NCBI GenBank assembly: GCA_023431055.1
Contig: JAEYXX010000034.1
Location: 1-20,663, forward strand
Length of the DNA stretch: 20,663 nucleotides
Direction: 5' to 3'
Source: Pseudomonadota bacterium
Lineage (GTDB): Bacteria > Pseudomonadota > Gammaproteobacteria > Pseudomonadales > Pseudomonadaceae
The notes under the pieces are model-generated. The model did no database searches and was not told where the DNA came from. It saw nothing but the letters and a program-made list of their open reading frames with translations. A program made the translations under genes and the position numbers. This document shows, in pieces, positions 4,999 to 12,357 of this stretch (its first letter is position 1; every line of letters starts with the position of its first letter).

Positions 4999-6579
4999 AT
5001 GGAACCCTGGAACGCCACCTGGCGCGCACGCGCGCTGCCTGATTTGGCCGCGCGCGACTGGGATCTGCTAGTGATAGGCGGCGGCATCTGCGGCGCCGGC
5101 ATCCTGCGGGAGGCGGCGCGGCGTGGCTGGCGCTGCCTGCTGCTGGAGCAGCGCGACTTCGCCTGGGGCACTTCCAGTCGCTCGTCGAAGATGGTGCATG
5201 GCGGGCTGCGCTACGTCGCCAAGGGCCAGCTGGGCCTGACTCGCGACTCGGTGCGCGAGCGCCAGCGCCTGCTCGGCGAGGCGCCGGGGCTGGTGGAGCC
5301 GCTGAGTTTCGTCATGCCGCATTACCGCGGCGGCTTCCCCGGGCCCAAGGTATTCGGCGGTCTGCTGAGTCTGTACGACGCCCTGGCCGGCAAGCGCAAC
5401 CATCTGTTCTACCCGCTGCAGCAGCTGCGCTACCTGGCGCCGGGCATCCGCGAGGATGGCCTGCTCGGCGGCACGCGCTTCTTCGACGCAGTGACCGACG
5501 ATGCCCGCCTGGTGCAGCGCTTGCTGGGCGAAGCGCGCGCCGAAGGTGCAGAGGCGCTCAATGGCATGCGCGTGGTCGAGCTGCTGCGCGAGGCAGGGCA
5601 GGTGGTCGGCGTACTGGCCGAGGATATCGAGACGGGCAACCGCTACCGCCTGCGCAGCCGCGCCGTGGCCCAGGCGACCGGCGCCTGGGCCGATCGCCTG
5701 CGCCAGCCTGGCAATGGTCGCATTCGTCCGCTGCGTGGCAGCCATCTGCTGCTGCCGAGCTGGCGCCTGCCAGTGGCGCATGCCTTCAGTTTTATGCACG
5801 CGGTCGATGGGCGGCCGGTGTTCGTCTTCCCCTGGGAAGGCGCAACGGTGATCGGCACCACCGATCTGGATCATGCTGACGAGCTCGATCATGAAGCGGC
5901 CATCAGCGTCGAGGAGGTCGATTACCTGCTGGCCGCCTGTGCTCAGCAGTTCCCGACTGCGCAGGTGAGCCGGGCCGACGTGCTGTCGACCTGGGCGGGC
6001 GTGCGCCCTGTGGTGAGCGATGGTGGCGGCGCTCTGAAACCCTCGGACGAGAAGCGCGAACATGCGCTGTGGATCGAGCCGGGCAGCGTGACGCTGGCCG
6101 GCGGCAAGCTGACCACCTTCCGCCTGTTGGCGCTGGAAGTGCTGCGCGCCTGCGCAGGTTTCGTTGGCAAGCCAGTGGATGATCAGGGCGGCGCGGTCTT
6201 CGCTGCGAATACGCCGACACCGATGCCGACCTTGAGCCCGGCGCAGCAGCGTCGTCTGGCTGGGCGCCATGGTCGTCAGCTGAGTGAGGTACTGCGCTTG
6301 ATCGACGAAATCGGCGCTAATTGCGTCGCCGGTAGCGACACCCTGTGGGCCGAGCTGGCCTGGGCTGCCGAAGGTGAGCTGGTGCTGCATCTGGACGATC
6401 TGCTGTTGAGGCGCACGCGCCTGGGCCTGTTGCTGGCTGAAGGTGGCCGAGCCGAGCTGCCACGTATACGCGCGCTTTGCCAACCAAGGCTGGGCTGGAA
6501 CGATGCGCGCTGGCAGCAGGAAGAGACGGATTACCTGGCGTTGTGGCGGCGCTGTTACAGCCTGCCGGATACTGAATGA
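4999..6579 (+). CDS. FAD-dependent glycerol-3-phosphate dehydrogenase-like protein (GlpD family paralogue)
   Basis: The 526-residue product has the dinucleotide-binding fingerprint GGGICGAG at 27-34. GTSSRSSKMVHGGLRYV follows, and HGGLRYV is the GlpD signature. Later come FVFPWEGATVIGTTDLDH and the GGKLTTFRLLA motif near the end of the DAO domain, then a GlpD-type C-terminal helical domain. Length matches the family. GlpD oxidises sn-glycerol 3-phosphate to DHAP at the membrane and passes electrons to quinone. This copy sits with an alkyl-DHAP-synthase-like enzyme and an FGGY kinase rather than with glpF/glpK/glpR, so its substrate may be a related polyol phosphate. The ATG lies two bases after the upstream stop, suggesting co-transcription and translational coupling. 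Confidence 0.8.
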   Translation: MEPWNATWRARALPDLAARDWDLLVIGGGICGAGILREAARRGWRCLLLEQRDFAWGTSSRSSKMVHGGLRYVAKGQLGLTRDSVRERQRLLGEAPGLVEPLSFVMPHYRGGFPGPKVFGGLLSLYDALAGKRNHLFYPLQQLRYLAPGIREDGLLGGTRFFDAVTDDARLVQRLLGEARAEGAEALNGMRVVELLREAGQVVGVLAEDIETGNRYRLRSRAVAQATGAWADRLRQPGNGRIRPLRGSHLLLPSWRLPVAHAFSFMHAVDGRPVFVFPWEGATVIGTTDLDHADELDHEAAISVEEVDYLLAACAQQFPTAQVSRADVLSTWAGVRPVVSDGGGALKPSDEKREHALWIEPGSVTLAGGKLTTFRLLALEVLRACAGFVGKPVDDQGGAVFAANTPTPMPTLSPAQQRRLAGRHGRQLSEVLRLIDEIGANCVAGSDTLWAELAWAAEGELVLHLDDLLLRRTRLGLLLAEGGRAELPRIRALCQPRLGWNDARWQQEETDYLALWRRCYSLPDTE

Positions 6580-6600
6580 TGACCCTGCCAACTATCCGTA

Positions 6601-6660
6601 GGAGCGAGCTCTGCTCGCGAAGCTTTTGCGCCAACCGCGTTCGCGAGCAGAGCTCGCTCC
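6601..6660. repeat. 21-bp perfect inverted repeat
   Basis: GGAGCGAGCTCTGCTCGCGA plus one A (6601-6621) is repeated in inverted form at 6640-6660 with an 18-base spacer and no mismatch. The arms are themselves partly palindromic (GCGAGCTCTGCTCGC). There is no T-run, so it looks like a Pseudomonas intergenic palindrome that could also slow transcription or stabilise the upstream transcript end. Confidence 0.9.
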
Positions 6661-6711
6661 AGGGCTTGAGTTAGGCAATGCGCGCCTGCAATCCGCCGAT
6701 CCAGACTTGCT

Positions 6712-6772
6712 GTAGCCCGGATGAAATCCGGGACTGAACCAACAGGCAGTTCCCGGATTTCATCTGGGCTAC
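6712..6772. repeat. 22-bp inverted repeat of the 1788-1808 REP family
   Basis: GTAGCCCGGATGAAATCCGG starts at 6712 and its near-perfect inverse ends at 6772 (one mismatch in 22, spacer 17). Each arm can also fold on itself through CCGGAT and ATCCGG. It lies 33 bases before the kinase start and fully inside what would otherwise be an in-frame extension of that gene, which argues against an upstream start. Confidence 0.85.
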
Positions 6773-6790
6773 GTAGCCACACGTATAACA

Positions 6791-6807
6791 AAAAGGACTA
6801 CACCTTG
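6791..6807 (+). promoter_or_regulatory. Ribosome binding site deciding a TTG start
   Basis: AAAAGGA at 6791-6797 sits seven bases before TTG at 6805. The conserved kinase sequence (YLLSIDNGTQSVRALLFD) begins a few codons later. The only upstream ATG in frame (6721) lies inside the REP palindrome and lacks a ribosome binding site. Confidence 0.7.
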
Positions 6808-8364
6808 AGCGAACCAAGCTACCTGCTGAGCATCGACAACGGCACCCAGAGCGTGCGCGCGCTGCTGTTCGATACCCAGGGCAATCTGCTGGCCAAGGGC
6901 AAGGTGGAGCTGGATCCCTATTTCTCCAGCCAGCCGGGCTGGGCCGAGCAGGACCCGGAATACTACTGGGCCAGCCTCGGTGAGGCCTGCAGGCTGCTGT
7001 GGCAGCAGGTGGATATCGACCGCAGCCTGATCAAGGGCGTGGCCGTCACCACCCAGCGCGGCAGCATCATTCATGTCGACGAGCAGGGTGCGCCGCTGCG
7101 CCCGGCGATTCTCTGGCTCGACCAGCGCCGTGCCGACGTGGCAGGGCGGATCAAGGGCCCGTGGGGATGGCTGTTCAAGCTGGCGCGGGCCGAGGAGGCG
7201 GTGGATCACTTCCGCGCCCAGGCCGAGGTCAACTGGGTCGCCCAGCATCAGCCGGACATTGCGGCACGCACGCACAAGGTGCTGTTGCTTTCGGGTTTTC
7301 TCACCCATCGCCTGTGTGGTCGCTTTGTCGATTCGGCCAGCAGTTGCGTGGCCTACCTGCCGTTCGACTACAAGCGCCTGCGCTGGGCGGCGCCGGGCGA
7401 CTGGAAATGGCAGGCGCTGAAGGTGCGCCCCGAGCAGTTGCCAGAGCTGTTCAAGCCGGGTGAGCGTCTGGGTAGCATCACGTCCGCCGCCAGCCGCCAT
7501 ACCGGTATTCCAGAGGGCCTGCCGCTGATTGCCGCCGGCGCCGACAAGGCCTGTGAAGTGCTGGGTTCCGGTGCACTGGAGGCCAGTACCGCGTGCCTGT
7601 CCTACGGCACCACGGCGACCATCAACACCACACGCAGCCGTTATCTGGAAACCATCCCGCTGATTCCGCCGTACCCGGCGGCGCTGCCGGATCACTTCAA
7701 TACCGAAGTGATGATCTACCGCGGTTTCTGGATGGTCAGCTGGTTCAAGCGCGAGTTCGGCCTGCGCGAGATGCAGCGTGCCGAGGCGCTGGGGGTGCCG
7801 CCCGAGGCGCTGTTCGACGAGCTGGTCAACGCCGTGCCGCCCGGCTCCATGGGCCTGATGCTGCAGCCCTACTGGACGCCGGGCATCCGCGAGCCCGGCC
7901 TCGAGGCCAAGGGTTCGATCATCGGCTTTGGCGATGTGCATACCCGCGCGCATCTGTATCGGGCGATTCTGGAGGGTTTGGCCTACGCCCTGCGTCAGGG
8001 CAAGGAGCGCATCGAGAAACGCGCCGGCACCCGTATCGAGCGCCTGCGCGTGTCCGGTGGCGGTTCGCAGAGCGATGCGGCGATGCAGCTGACCGCCGAC
8101 ATCTTCGGCCTGCCGGCCGAGCGCCCTCATCTGTACGAGACCAGCGGCCTGGGCGCGGCGATCAACTGTGCGGTAGGCCTGGGCTTGCACCCGAATTACC
8201 CGAGCGCCATTGCCGCCATGACCCGCGTCGGTCAGGTATTTCAGCCGAACCTGGAGGCCCAGCGCGTTTACCAGCAGCTCTACGGGCAGGTCTATCAGCG
8301 CATGTATCGTCAGCTCAAGCCGCTGTACCAACGGATTCGCAGGATTACCGGTTATCCGGCATAA
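6805..8364 (+). CDS. FGGY-family carbohydrate kinase
   Basis: The 519-residue protein has the actin-like sugar-kinase fold. SIDNGTQSVRALLFD at 9-23 is the first phosphate-binding loop. TTQRGSIIHVDEQG and AILWLDQRR lie in the substrate domain, and GADKACEVLGSGA carries the likely catalytic Asp. SYGTTATINTT is the adenosine motif, and RVSGGGSQSDAAMQLTADI followed by ETSGLGAAINCAVGLG is FGGY signature 2. It would phosphorylate a polyol or sugar at the expense of ATP. Placed after the flavoenzyme and GlpD-like genes, it probably supplies their phosphorylated substrate. It is not an obvious canonical GlpK, so I give no symbol. The start is TTG at 6805. Two palindromes in the 225-bp gap before it may set its level apart from the upstream pair. 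Confidence 0.85.
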   Translation: MSEPSYLLSIDNGTQSVRALLFDTQGNLLAKGKVELDPYFSSQPGWAEQDPEYYWASLGEACRLLWQQVDIDRSLIKGVAVTTQRGSIIHVDEQGAPLRPAILWLDQRRADVAGRIKGPWGWLFKLARAEEAVDHFRAQAEVNWVAQHQPDIAARTHKVLLLSGFLTHRLCGRFVDSASSCVAYLPFDYKRLRWAAPGDWKWQALKVRPEQLPELFKPGERLGSITSAASRHTGIPEGLPLIAAGADKACEVLGSGALEASTACLSYGTTATINTTRSRYLETIPLIPPYPAALPDHFNTEVMIYRGFWMVSWFKREFGLREMQRAEALGVPPEALFDELVNAVPPGSMGLMLQPYWTPGIREPGLEAKGSIIGFGDVHTRAHLYRAILEGLAYALRQGKERIEKRAGTRIERLRVSGGGSQSDAAMQLTADIFGLPAERPHLYETSGLGAAINCAVGLGLHPNYPSAIAAMTRVGQVFQPNLEAQRVYQQLYGQVYQRMYRQLKPLYQRIRRITGYPA

Positions 8365-8370
8365 CAGCGG

Positions 8371-8433
8371 CTACAGGCTACAGGCTACAGGCTACAGGCT
8401 ACAGGCTACAGGCTACAGGCTACAGGCTACAGG
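8371..8433. repeat. Nine perfect tandem copies of CTACAGG
   Basis: Nine head-to-tail heptamers without a mismatch begin six bases after the kinase stop codon. The number of copies is likely to vary between strains because perfect short tandem repeats slip during replication. It is the left half of a larger inverted array that continues to 8479. Confidence 0.97.
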
Positions 8434-8479
8434 CGGATGCTTTTGCCTGCGGCTTGCAGCCTGAAGCCTGCGGCCTGCC
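8371..8479. repeat. Heptamer inverted array between convergent genes, copy 1
   Basis: After the CTACAGG run and a short spacer (CGGATGCTTTT), the bottom-strand version follows as GCCTGCG, GCTTGCA, GCCTGAA, GCCTGCG and GCCTGCC. The two halves can pair as a long imperfect hairpin. It fills the whole gap between the kinase and pirin stop codons. An element built the same way fills 12301-12357 between another convergent pair. It may serve as a bidirectional transcript end. Confidence 0.75.
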
Positions 8480-8480
8480 C

Positions 8481-9179
8481 TCAAGCCACATCCACCAGCA
8501 CGATTTCGCTGTCTTCCTGGGCCTCGACGCGGATCAGCGTTTCATCGGCGATGGCCACTCCATCACGAGCCTTGACGGCTACGCCGTTGACACTGAAAGC
8601 ACCAGTCGCGCCTACCAGATAGGCCTTGCGACCCGGCTGCAGGGCGTATTCGGCGCTCTCTCCCGCCTTGACCGTGGCAGCCACCAGGCGCGCGTCGGTA
8701 CGGATGCGCAGGGCGTCGACATCTTCCTCGTAACCGCTGGCCAGGGTGACGAAGGCTCCGGAGCGATCGCCTTTGGGGAACGGTTTGGCACCCCAGGAGG
8801 GCGGTAGGCCAGCCTGGTTCGGCTGGATCCAGATCTGGAAGATCTTGGTGGTTTCATCCTCCAGGTTGTACTCGCTGTGAGCGATACCGGTCCCAGCACT
8901 CATTACCTGCACATCGCCAGCCTCGGTGCGGCCCTTGTTGCCCAGGTTGTCCTCATGGCTGATGGCACCTTCGCGAACGTAGGTGATGATCTCCATGTCG
9001 CGGTGCGGATGCGGCGGGAAGCCCGAGTGCGGCGCGATCTCGTCGTCGTTCCAGACGCGCAGGCGGCCCCAGTTCATCCGCTCGGCATCGTAGTATTCGG
9101 CGAAGGAAAAGTGATGGCGGGCATTCAGCCAACCGTGGTGAGCGCCACCGAGTTGTTCGAACGGACGTACATCGATCAT
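8481..9179 (-). CDS. Pirin family protein (bicupin)
   Basis: The 232-residue protein has the pirin layout. The N-terminal cupin carries SGFPPHPHRDMEIITYV, with the metal-binding His pair and Glu, then GDVQVMSAGTGIAHSEYN with the fourth ligand region. A degenerate C-terminal cupin follows (VKAGESAEYALQPGRKAYLV). The length suits the YhaK/YhhW-type bacterial pirins, some of which have quercetin 2,3-dioxygenase activity in vitro, though the cellular role is usually unknown. The start is ATG at 9179 with GGAGG just upstream. An in-frame extension to 9293 would add 38 residues coded by AT-rich promoter DNA. It converges with the kinase and diverges from the lipid kinase gene. Confidence 0.88.
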   Translation of the reverse strand: MIDVRPFEQLGGAHHGWLNARHHFSFAEYYDAERMNWGRLRVWNDDEIAPHSGFPPHPHRDMEIITYVREGAISHEDNLGNKGRTEAGDVQVMSAGTGIAHSEYNLEDETTKIFQIWIQPNQAGLPPSWGAKPFPKGDRSGAFVTLASGYEEDVDALRIRTDARLVAATVKAGESAEYALQPGRKAYLVGATGAFSVNGVAVKARDGVAIADETLIRVEAQEDSEIVLVDVA

Positions 9180-9234
9180 GGTCAATCCTCCGGTCGTGCA
9201 CGGGCTTAGTCCCATGCAGCGTCGATGGGGTAAT

Positions 9235-9252
9235 GATCTATTTGGATAGATC
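9235..9252. promoter_or_regulatory. Palindrome GATCTAT-N4-ATAGATC, candidate operator
   Basis: A perfect 7-bp inverted repeat with a TTGG centre lies 56 bases upstream of the pirin start in an AT-rich island (about 9225-9305) between divergent genes. The sequence resembles the short dyads bound by LysR-type or small dimeric repressors. No regulator gene is adjacent, so the binding protein is unknown. Confidence 0.4.
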
Positions 9253-9356
9253 GATTTAAAAGCGCAATATTTACGGAATAAATATCTATTCATTTGATTA
9301 ATTTTCGCGAGAGCCCCGCACTAGGCTTTCGTTGATCCGTTTCAAGGAGGACTGCG

Positions 9357-10274
9357 ATGCGCGAGCGCAAGGCCTGGCTGATTCTGCATGGCAAGCAGGC
9401 GTTGAACGAAGAGGTAAGGGCGGCAGTGAACGGCCTGCGAGAGCGTGGCTGGGATCTCGCGGTGCGCCTGACCTGGGAAGGCGGTGATGCCGAACGTCTG
9501 GTACACGAAGGGCTGGCGGCCGGTTATCCGACTCTGATCGCTGGCGGCGGCGATGGCACCGTGCGCGATGTGGTCGAGGCCATGGTCAAGGCCCGCAGCG
9601 ACGCCAGCCTGGCACTGCTGCCGCTGGGGACGGCCAATGACTTTGCGCACGCGGCAGGTGTGCCGCTGACGCCGGCTGCCGCACTGGCATTGCTCGAGAC
9701 GCAAGCGCAGGCGGTGGATATCGGCATGGCCGGCGAGCGTGCTTTCCTCAATATGGCGACGGGAGGTTTTGGTTCCAGCGTCACGGCCAATACGTCGGAA
9801 GACCTCAAGAAAGTCCTCGGTGGCGCCGCCTATCTGCTGACCGGGCTCAGCCGCTTTGCCGAAGTACGTGCCGCCGCGGGACGTTTCCACGGGCCCGACT
9901 TCGAATGGCAAGGTGAATTTCTCGCCCTCGGTATCGGCAATGGCCGCCAGGCCGGCGGCGGGCATGTGCTGTGTCCGAATGCCGTCATCAATGATGGTCT
10001 GCTCGATATCTGTATCGTGCCCGCCGCGCAGGATGTGGTGGGCACCTTGGGCACGCTGTTGTCTGGCGGTATGCTGGGTTTGCAGAGCGTGGCCATCACT
10101 GCACGGCTGCCCTGGCTGGAAGTCGAGGCGTTGGAGGGGCTGGATCTGAATCTCGACGGCGAACCCATGGCAAGCACGCGCCTGCGTTTTTGCGCCGAGC
10201 CGGCTTGCTTGCACCTGCATCTGCCGGCGCACTCGCCCTTGCTCGCTGGCCAGGGGCATGGGGCTGATGCATGA
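9357..10274 (+). CDS. yegS: YegS-like lipid kinase (diacylglycerol kinase fold)
   Basis: The 305-residue protein carries the diacylglycerol-kinase catalytic domain signature GGGDGT at 63-68 and LPLGTANDFA at 89-98. LNMATGGFGSSV and PNAVINDGLLDICIV follow. That pattern and length fit YegS, which phosphorylates phosphatidylglycerol and related lipids in vitro in E. coli. It acts at the inner face of the cytoplasmic membrane. The start ATG at 9357 is preceded by AAGGAGGA, a near-perfect ribosome binding site. It stands alone, with the pirin gene divergent upstream and cheV 150 bp downstream. Because GlpD-, kinase- and alkyl-DHAP-synthase-like genes lie 1-5 kb away, a shared lipid theme is possible but unproven. 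Confidence 0.85.
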   Translation: MRERKAWLILHGKQALNEEVRAAVNGLRERGWDLAVRLTWEGGDAERLVHEGLAAGYPTLIAGGGDGTVRDVVEAMVKARSDASLALLPLGTANDFAHAAGVPLTPAAALALLETQAQAVDIGMAGERAFLNMATGGFGSSVTANTSEDLKKVLGGAAYLLTGLSRFAEVRAAAGRFHGPDFEWQGEFLALGIGNGRQAGGGHVLCPNAVINDGLLDICIVPAAQDVVGTLGTLLSGGMLGLQSVAITARLPWLEVEALEGLDLNLDGEPMASTRLRFCAEPACLHLHLPAHSPLLAGQGHGADA

Positions 10275-10371
10275 TGGCGCGATAATGGCAGGCTTCAGTT
10301 TGCCTACCCTGTGCCGATAGAGCAGGCAGAACCAAGTCCGTCTGACGTTTTGCAACACCGTACAACGAGCG

Positions 10372-10399
10372 CTGGCACTTCCCATAGATGGCCTAGACT
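10372..10399 (+). promoter_or_regulatory. Weak sigma-70-like promoter candidate for cheV
   Basis: CTGGCA (10372-10377) and TAGACT (10394-10399) each match the consensus -35 and -10 at four of six bases with a 16-base spacer, 26 bases before the start codon. It is plausible only by position. Confidence 0.25.
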
Positions 10400-10424
10400 C
10401 AACACATACACCCTGGAGTACATG

Positions 10425-11357
10425 ATGGCCAGCATCCTCGATTCAGTAGATCAACGCACGCAACTGGTCGGCGAGAACCGTCTGGAAATTCTCATGTTCC
10501 GCCTGGCTGGCCGGCAGTTGTTCGCCATCAACGTGTTCAAGGTGCAGGAAGTCCTGCTGATGCCCAAGCTGACGCTGATGCCGCAGCGCCATCGCTTCGT
10601 CTGTGGCGTGGTCAACCTGCGCGGTCAGACCCTGCCGGTGATCGATCTGTCCCAGGCGATCGGCATGCGTCCGCTGGTGCCGGATGAGCGCAGCACCATC
10701 ATCGTCACCGAGTACAACCGCTCGGTTCAGGCCTTCCTGGTTGGCAGCATCGACCGCATCCTCAACCTCAACTGGGAGTCGATCCTGCCGCCCCCGGGTG
10801 GCGCCGGACGTCAGCACTACCTGACCGCTATCACCAAGGTCGAGGACCAGATCGTCGAGGTCATCGACGTGGAGAAGGTGCTCGCCGAGATCGTGCCGAT
10901 GAGCACCAAGGTTTCCGCGGAAAAGCTCGCCGACCCGCTGCTGGAGAAGGCGCGCGGACGCGAAGTGCTGCTGGTGGATGATTCCAGCGTCGCGCTCAGC
11001 CAGCTGCGCGATACCCTGACGCAGTTGGGTCTTCGCCTGCACATGGCCAGTGACGGCCTCAAGGCCCTCAACCTGCTGAAGAAGTGGGCTGACACCGGTG
11101 AGGTGATGACCGACAAGCTGCTGATGATCTTCACCGATGCCGAGATGCCGGAAATGGACGGCTATCGCCTGACCAGCGAAATTCGCAATGACCCGCGCCT
11201 CAAGGATCTCTACGTGGTTCTGCACACGTCGCTGTCAGGCAGCTTTAACGAGGCGATGGTGAGGAAGGTCGGCTGCGACAATTTCCTCTCCAAGTTCCAG
11301 CCGGACAAGCTGGTCGATGTGATTCGTCAACGTCTCGAGTTGGACGAACCTCGCTGA
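10425..11357 (+). CDS. cheV: Chemotaxis coupling protein CheV (CheW-receiver fusion)
   Basis: The 310-residue protein joins a CheW-type domain (about 15-160, with GVVNLRGQTLPVIDL and VTEYNRS) to a response-regulator receiver domain (about 178-305). The receiver has all key residues: acidic pair D185-D186, phosphoacceptor D238 in FTDAEMPEMDG, T268 in LHTSLSG and K290 in FLSKF. CheV couples receptors to the histidine kinase CheA at the membrane array and is modulated by phosphorylation. Of two adjacent ATGs I choose 10425, six bases after GGAG. The one at 10422 is too close. No other chemotaxis gene is in the window, which is usual for Pseudomonas cheV genes scattered around the chromosome. Confidence 0.9.
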   Translation: MASILDSVDQRTQLVGENRLEILMFRLAGRQLFAINVFKVQEVLLMPKLTLMPQRHRFVCGVVNLRGQTLPVIDLSQAIGMRPLVPDERSTIIVTEYNRSVQAFLVGSIDRILNLNWESILPPPGGAGRQHYLTAITKVEDQIVEVIDVEKVLAEIVPMSTKVSAEKLADPLLEKARGREVLLVDDSSVALSQLRDTLTQLGLRLHMASDGLKALNLLKKWADTGEVMTDKLLMIFTDAEMPEMDGYRLTSEIRNDPRLKDLYVVLHTSLSGSFNEAMVRKVGCDNFLSKFQPDKLVDVIRQRLELDEPR

Positions 11358-11484
11358 AGTCGCTGCAGGGCGGGTGAAACCTGCCGGGCGTTGCCGTCGA
11401 GCGAGCAGCGTTTTCTGGGTCTCGGTGCTTGTGAGCATCGCCGTCAGCTCGTATAACGGCGTTTTGCCGACAGGAAGCTGACCC

Positions 11485-12291
11485 ATGCTGAGTCTTTCGG
11501 GGCTGTACCGTTACCCGCTCAAGTCCGGCCGCGGCGAGGCCTTGCAGCGCAGTGCGGTCGACGGACTAGGGCTGCATGGTGATCGGCGCTGGATGCTGGT
11601 CGACCCCGACAACGGCCGTTTCATCACCCAGCGCCTGCTACCGCAAATGAGTCAGCTGAGCGCTTTGTACGATGCGCGTGGCGGGCTTACCCTGAGTGCG
11701 CCGGGGCGTGACGATCTGTCCGTTGCGCTGCCAGATCCGGAGCAGGACCTGCGTGGCGTCATCGTATGGCGTGACAGCCTGCGAGTGCCGGATGCCGGCG
11801 ATGAAGCCGCCGAGTGGCTAAGTGCCTTGCTGGGCAAGGCCTGCCGTCTGGTTCAGGTGCCGGAAGGGCGCACCCGTCAGGTCGATACGGCCTATGCCCA
11901 GCCGGGTGATCGCGTGGCCTTCGCCGATGGTTTCCCGCTGCTGCTGATCGGGCAGGCCTCGCTGGACGATCTGTCCCAGCGCGTTGGCCAGCCGCTCTCG
12001 ATGCTGCGTTTCCGCCCCAATCTGGTCGTCACCGGCAGCGAGCCGTACGCCGAAGACAGCTGGAAGCGCATCCGCATTGGCGAGGTGGAGTTCGAGGTGG
12101 CCAAGGGCTGCTCGCGCTGCATCCTCACCACCATCGACCCGCAGACCGGCGAGCGCAACGCCCAGCGTGAGCCACTGGCCACGCTCAAGACCTATCGTGA
12201 ACGCGACGGTGATGTGTTCTTCGGGCAGAACCTGTTGCCGCGCGGTGTCGGCGAACTGCAGTTGGGCATGACGGTGGAAGTGCTGGAATAA
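11485..12291 (+). CDS. MOSC domain protein, YcbX-like without the ferredoxin domain
   Basis: This is a 268-residue protein. The N-terminal beta-barrel domain reads LSGLYRYPLKSGRGEALQRSAVDGLGLHGDRRWML, as in YcbX and mARC proteins. The MOSC domain then has FADGFPLLLIGQASLDDL, MLRFRPNLVV and AKGCSRCILTTIDPQTG. The Cys in this last motif binds the molybdenum of the cofactor in the family. YcbX is about 100 residues longer because of a C-terminal 2Fe-2S domain, which is absent here as in eukaryotic mARC. The family reduces N-hydroxylated compounds, so this version would need a separate electron donor. It converges with slt across a repeat array. Confidence 0.85.
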   Translation: MLSLSGLYRYPLKSGRGEALQRSAVDGLGLHGDRRWMLVDPDNGRFITQRLLPQMSQLSALYDARGGLTLSAPGRDDLSVALPDPEQDLRGVIVWRDSLRVPDAGDEAAEWLSALLGKACRLVQVPEGRTRQVDTAYAQPGDRVAFADGFPLLLIGQASLDDLSQRVGQPLSMLRFRPNLVVTGSEPYAEDSWKRIRIGEVEFEVAKGCSRCILTTIDPQTGERNAQREPLATLKTYRERDGDVFFGQNLLPRGVGELQLGMTVEVLE

Positions 12292-12300
12292 AGCGGTTTG

Positions 12301-12357
12301 AGGCTGCAGGCCGCAGGCTTCAGGAAGAAGCGGATCGCCTGCAGCCTGCAGCTGCCC
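12301..12357. repeat. Heptamer inverted array between convergent genes, copy 2
   Basis: GGCTGCAGGC (12302-12311) and GCCTGCAGCC (12337-12346) are perfectly inverted. In between are further heptamers (CGCAGGC, TTCAGGA) and a spacer, AAGAAGCGGATC, that resembles the CGGATGC spacer of the array at 8371-8479. It occupies the entire gap between the stop codons of the MOSC gene and slt, again a convergent junction. Confidence 0.75.

Noticed and set aside
5068..6591. 507-codon open frame antisense to the GlpD-like gene
   Set aside because: Same codon-bias effect. The product is Ala/Gln/His-rich without motifs, and the plus-strand frame has the GlpD fingerprint.
6721..6804. ATG at 6721 as start of the FGGY kinase
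   Set aside because: It lies within a REP inverted repeat and has no ribosome binding site. TTG at 6805 has AAAAGGA at ideal spacing just before the conserved N-terminus.
6769..8331. 520-codon open frame antisense to the FGGY kinase
   Set aside because: No domain in the antisense product, and the kinase motifs on the plus strand are continuous.
8371..8433. Tandem CTACAGG array as a CRISPR
   Set aside because: Units are 7 bp and directly abutting, with no spacers and no cas genes.
10373..10392. Sigma-54 promoter for cheV (TGGCAC)
   Set aside because: The -24 half is present, but the required GC of the -12 element at the right distance is missing.
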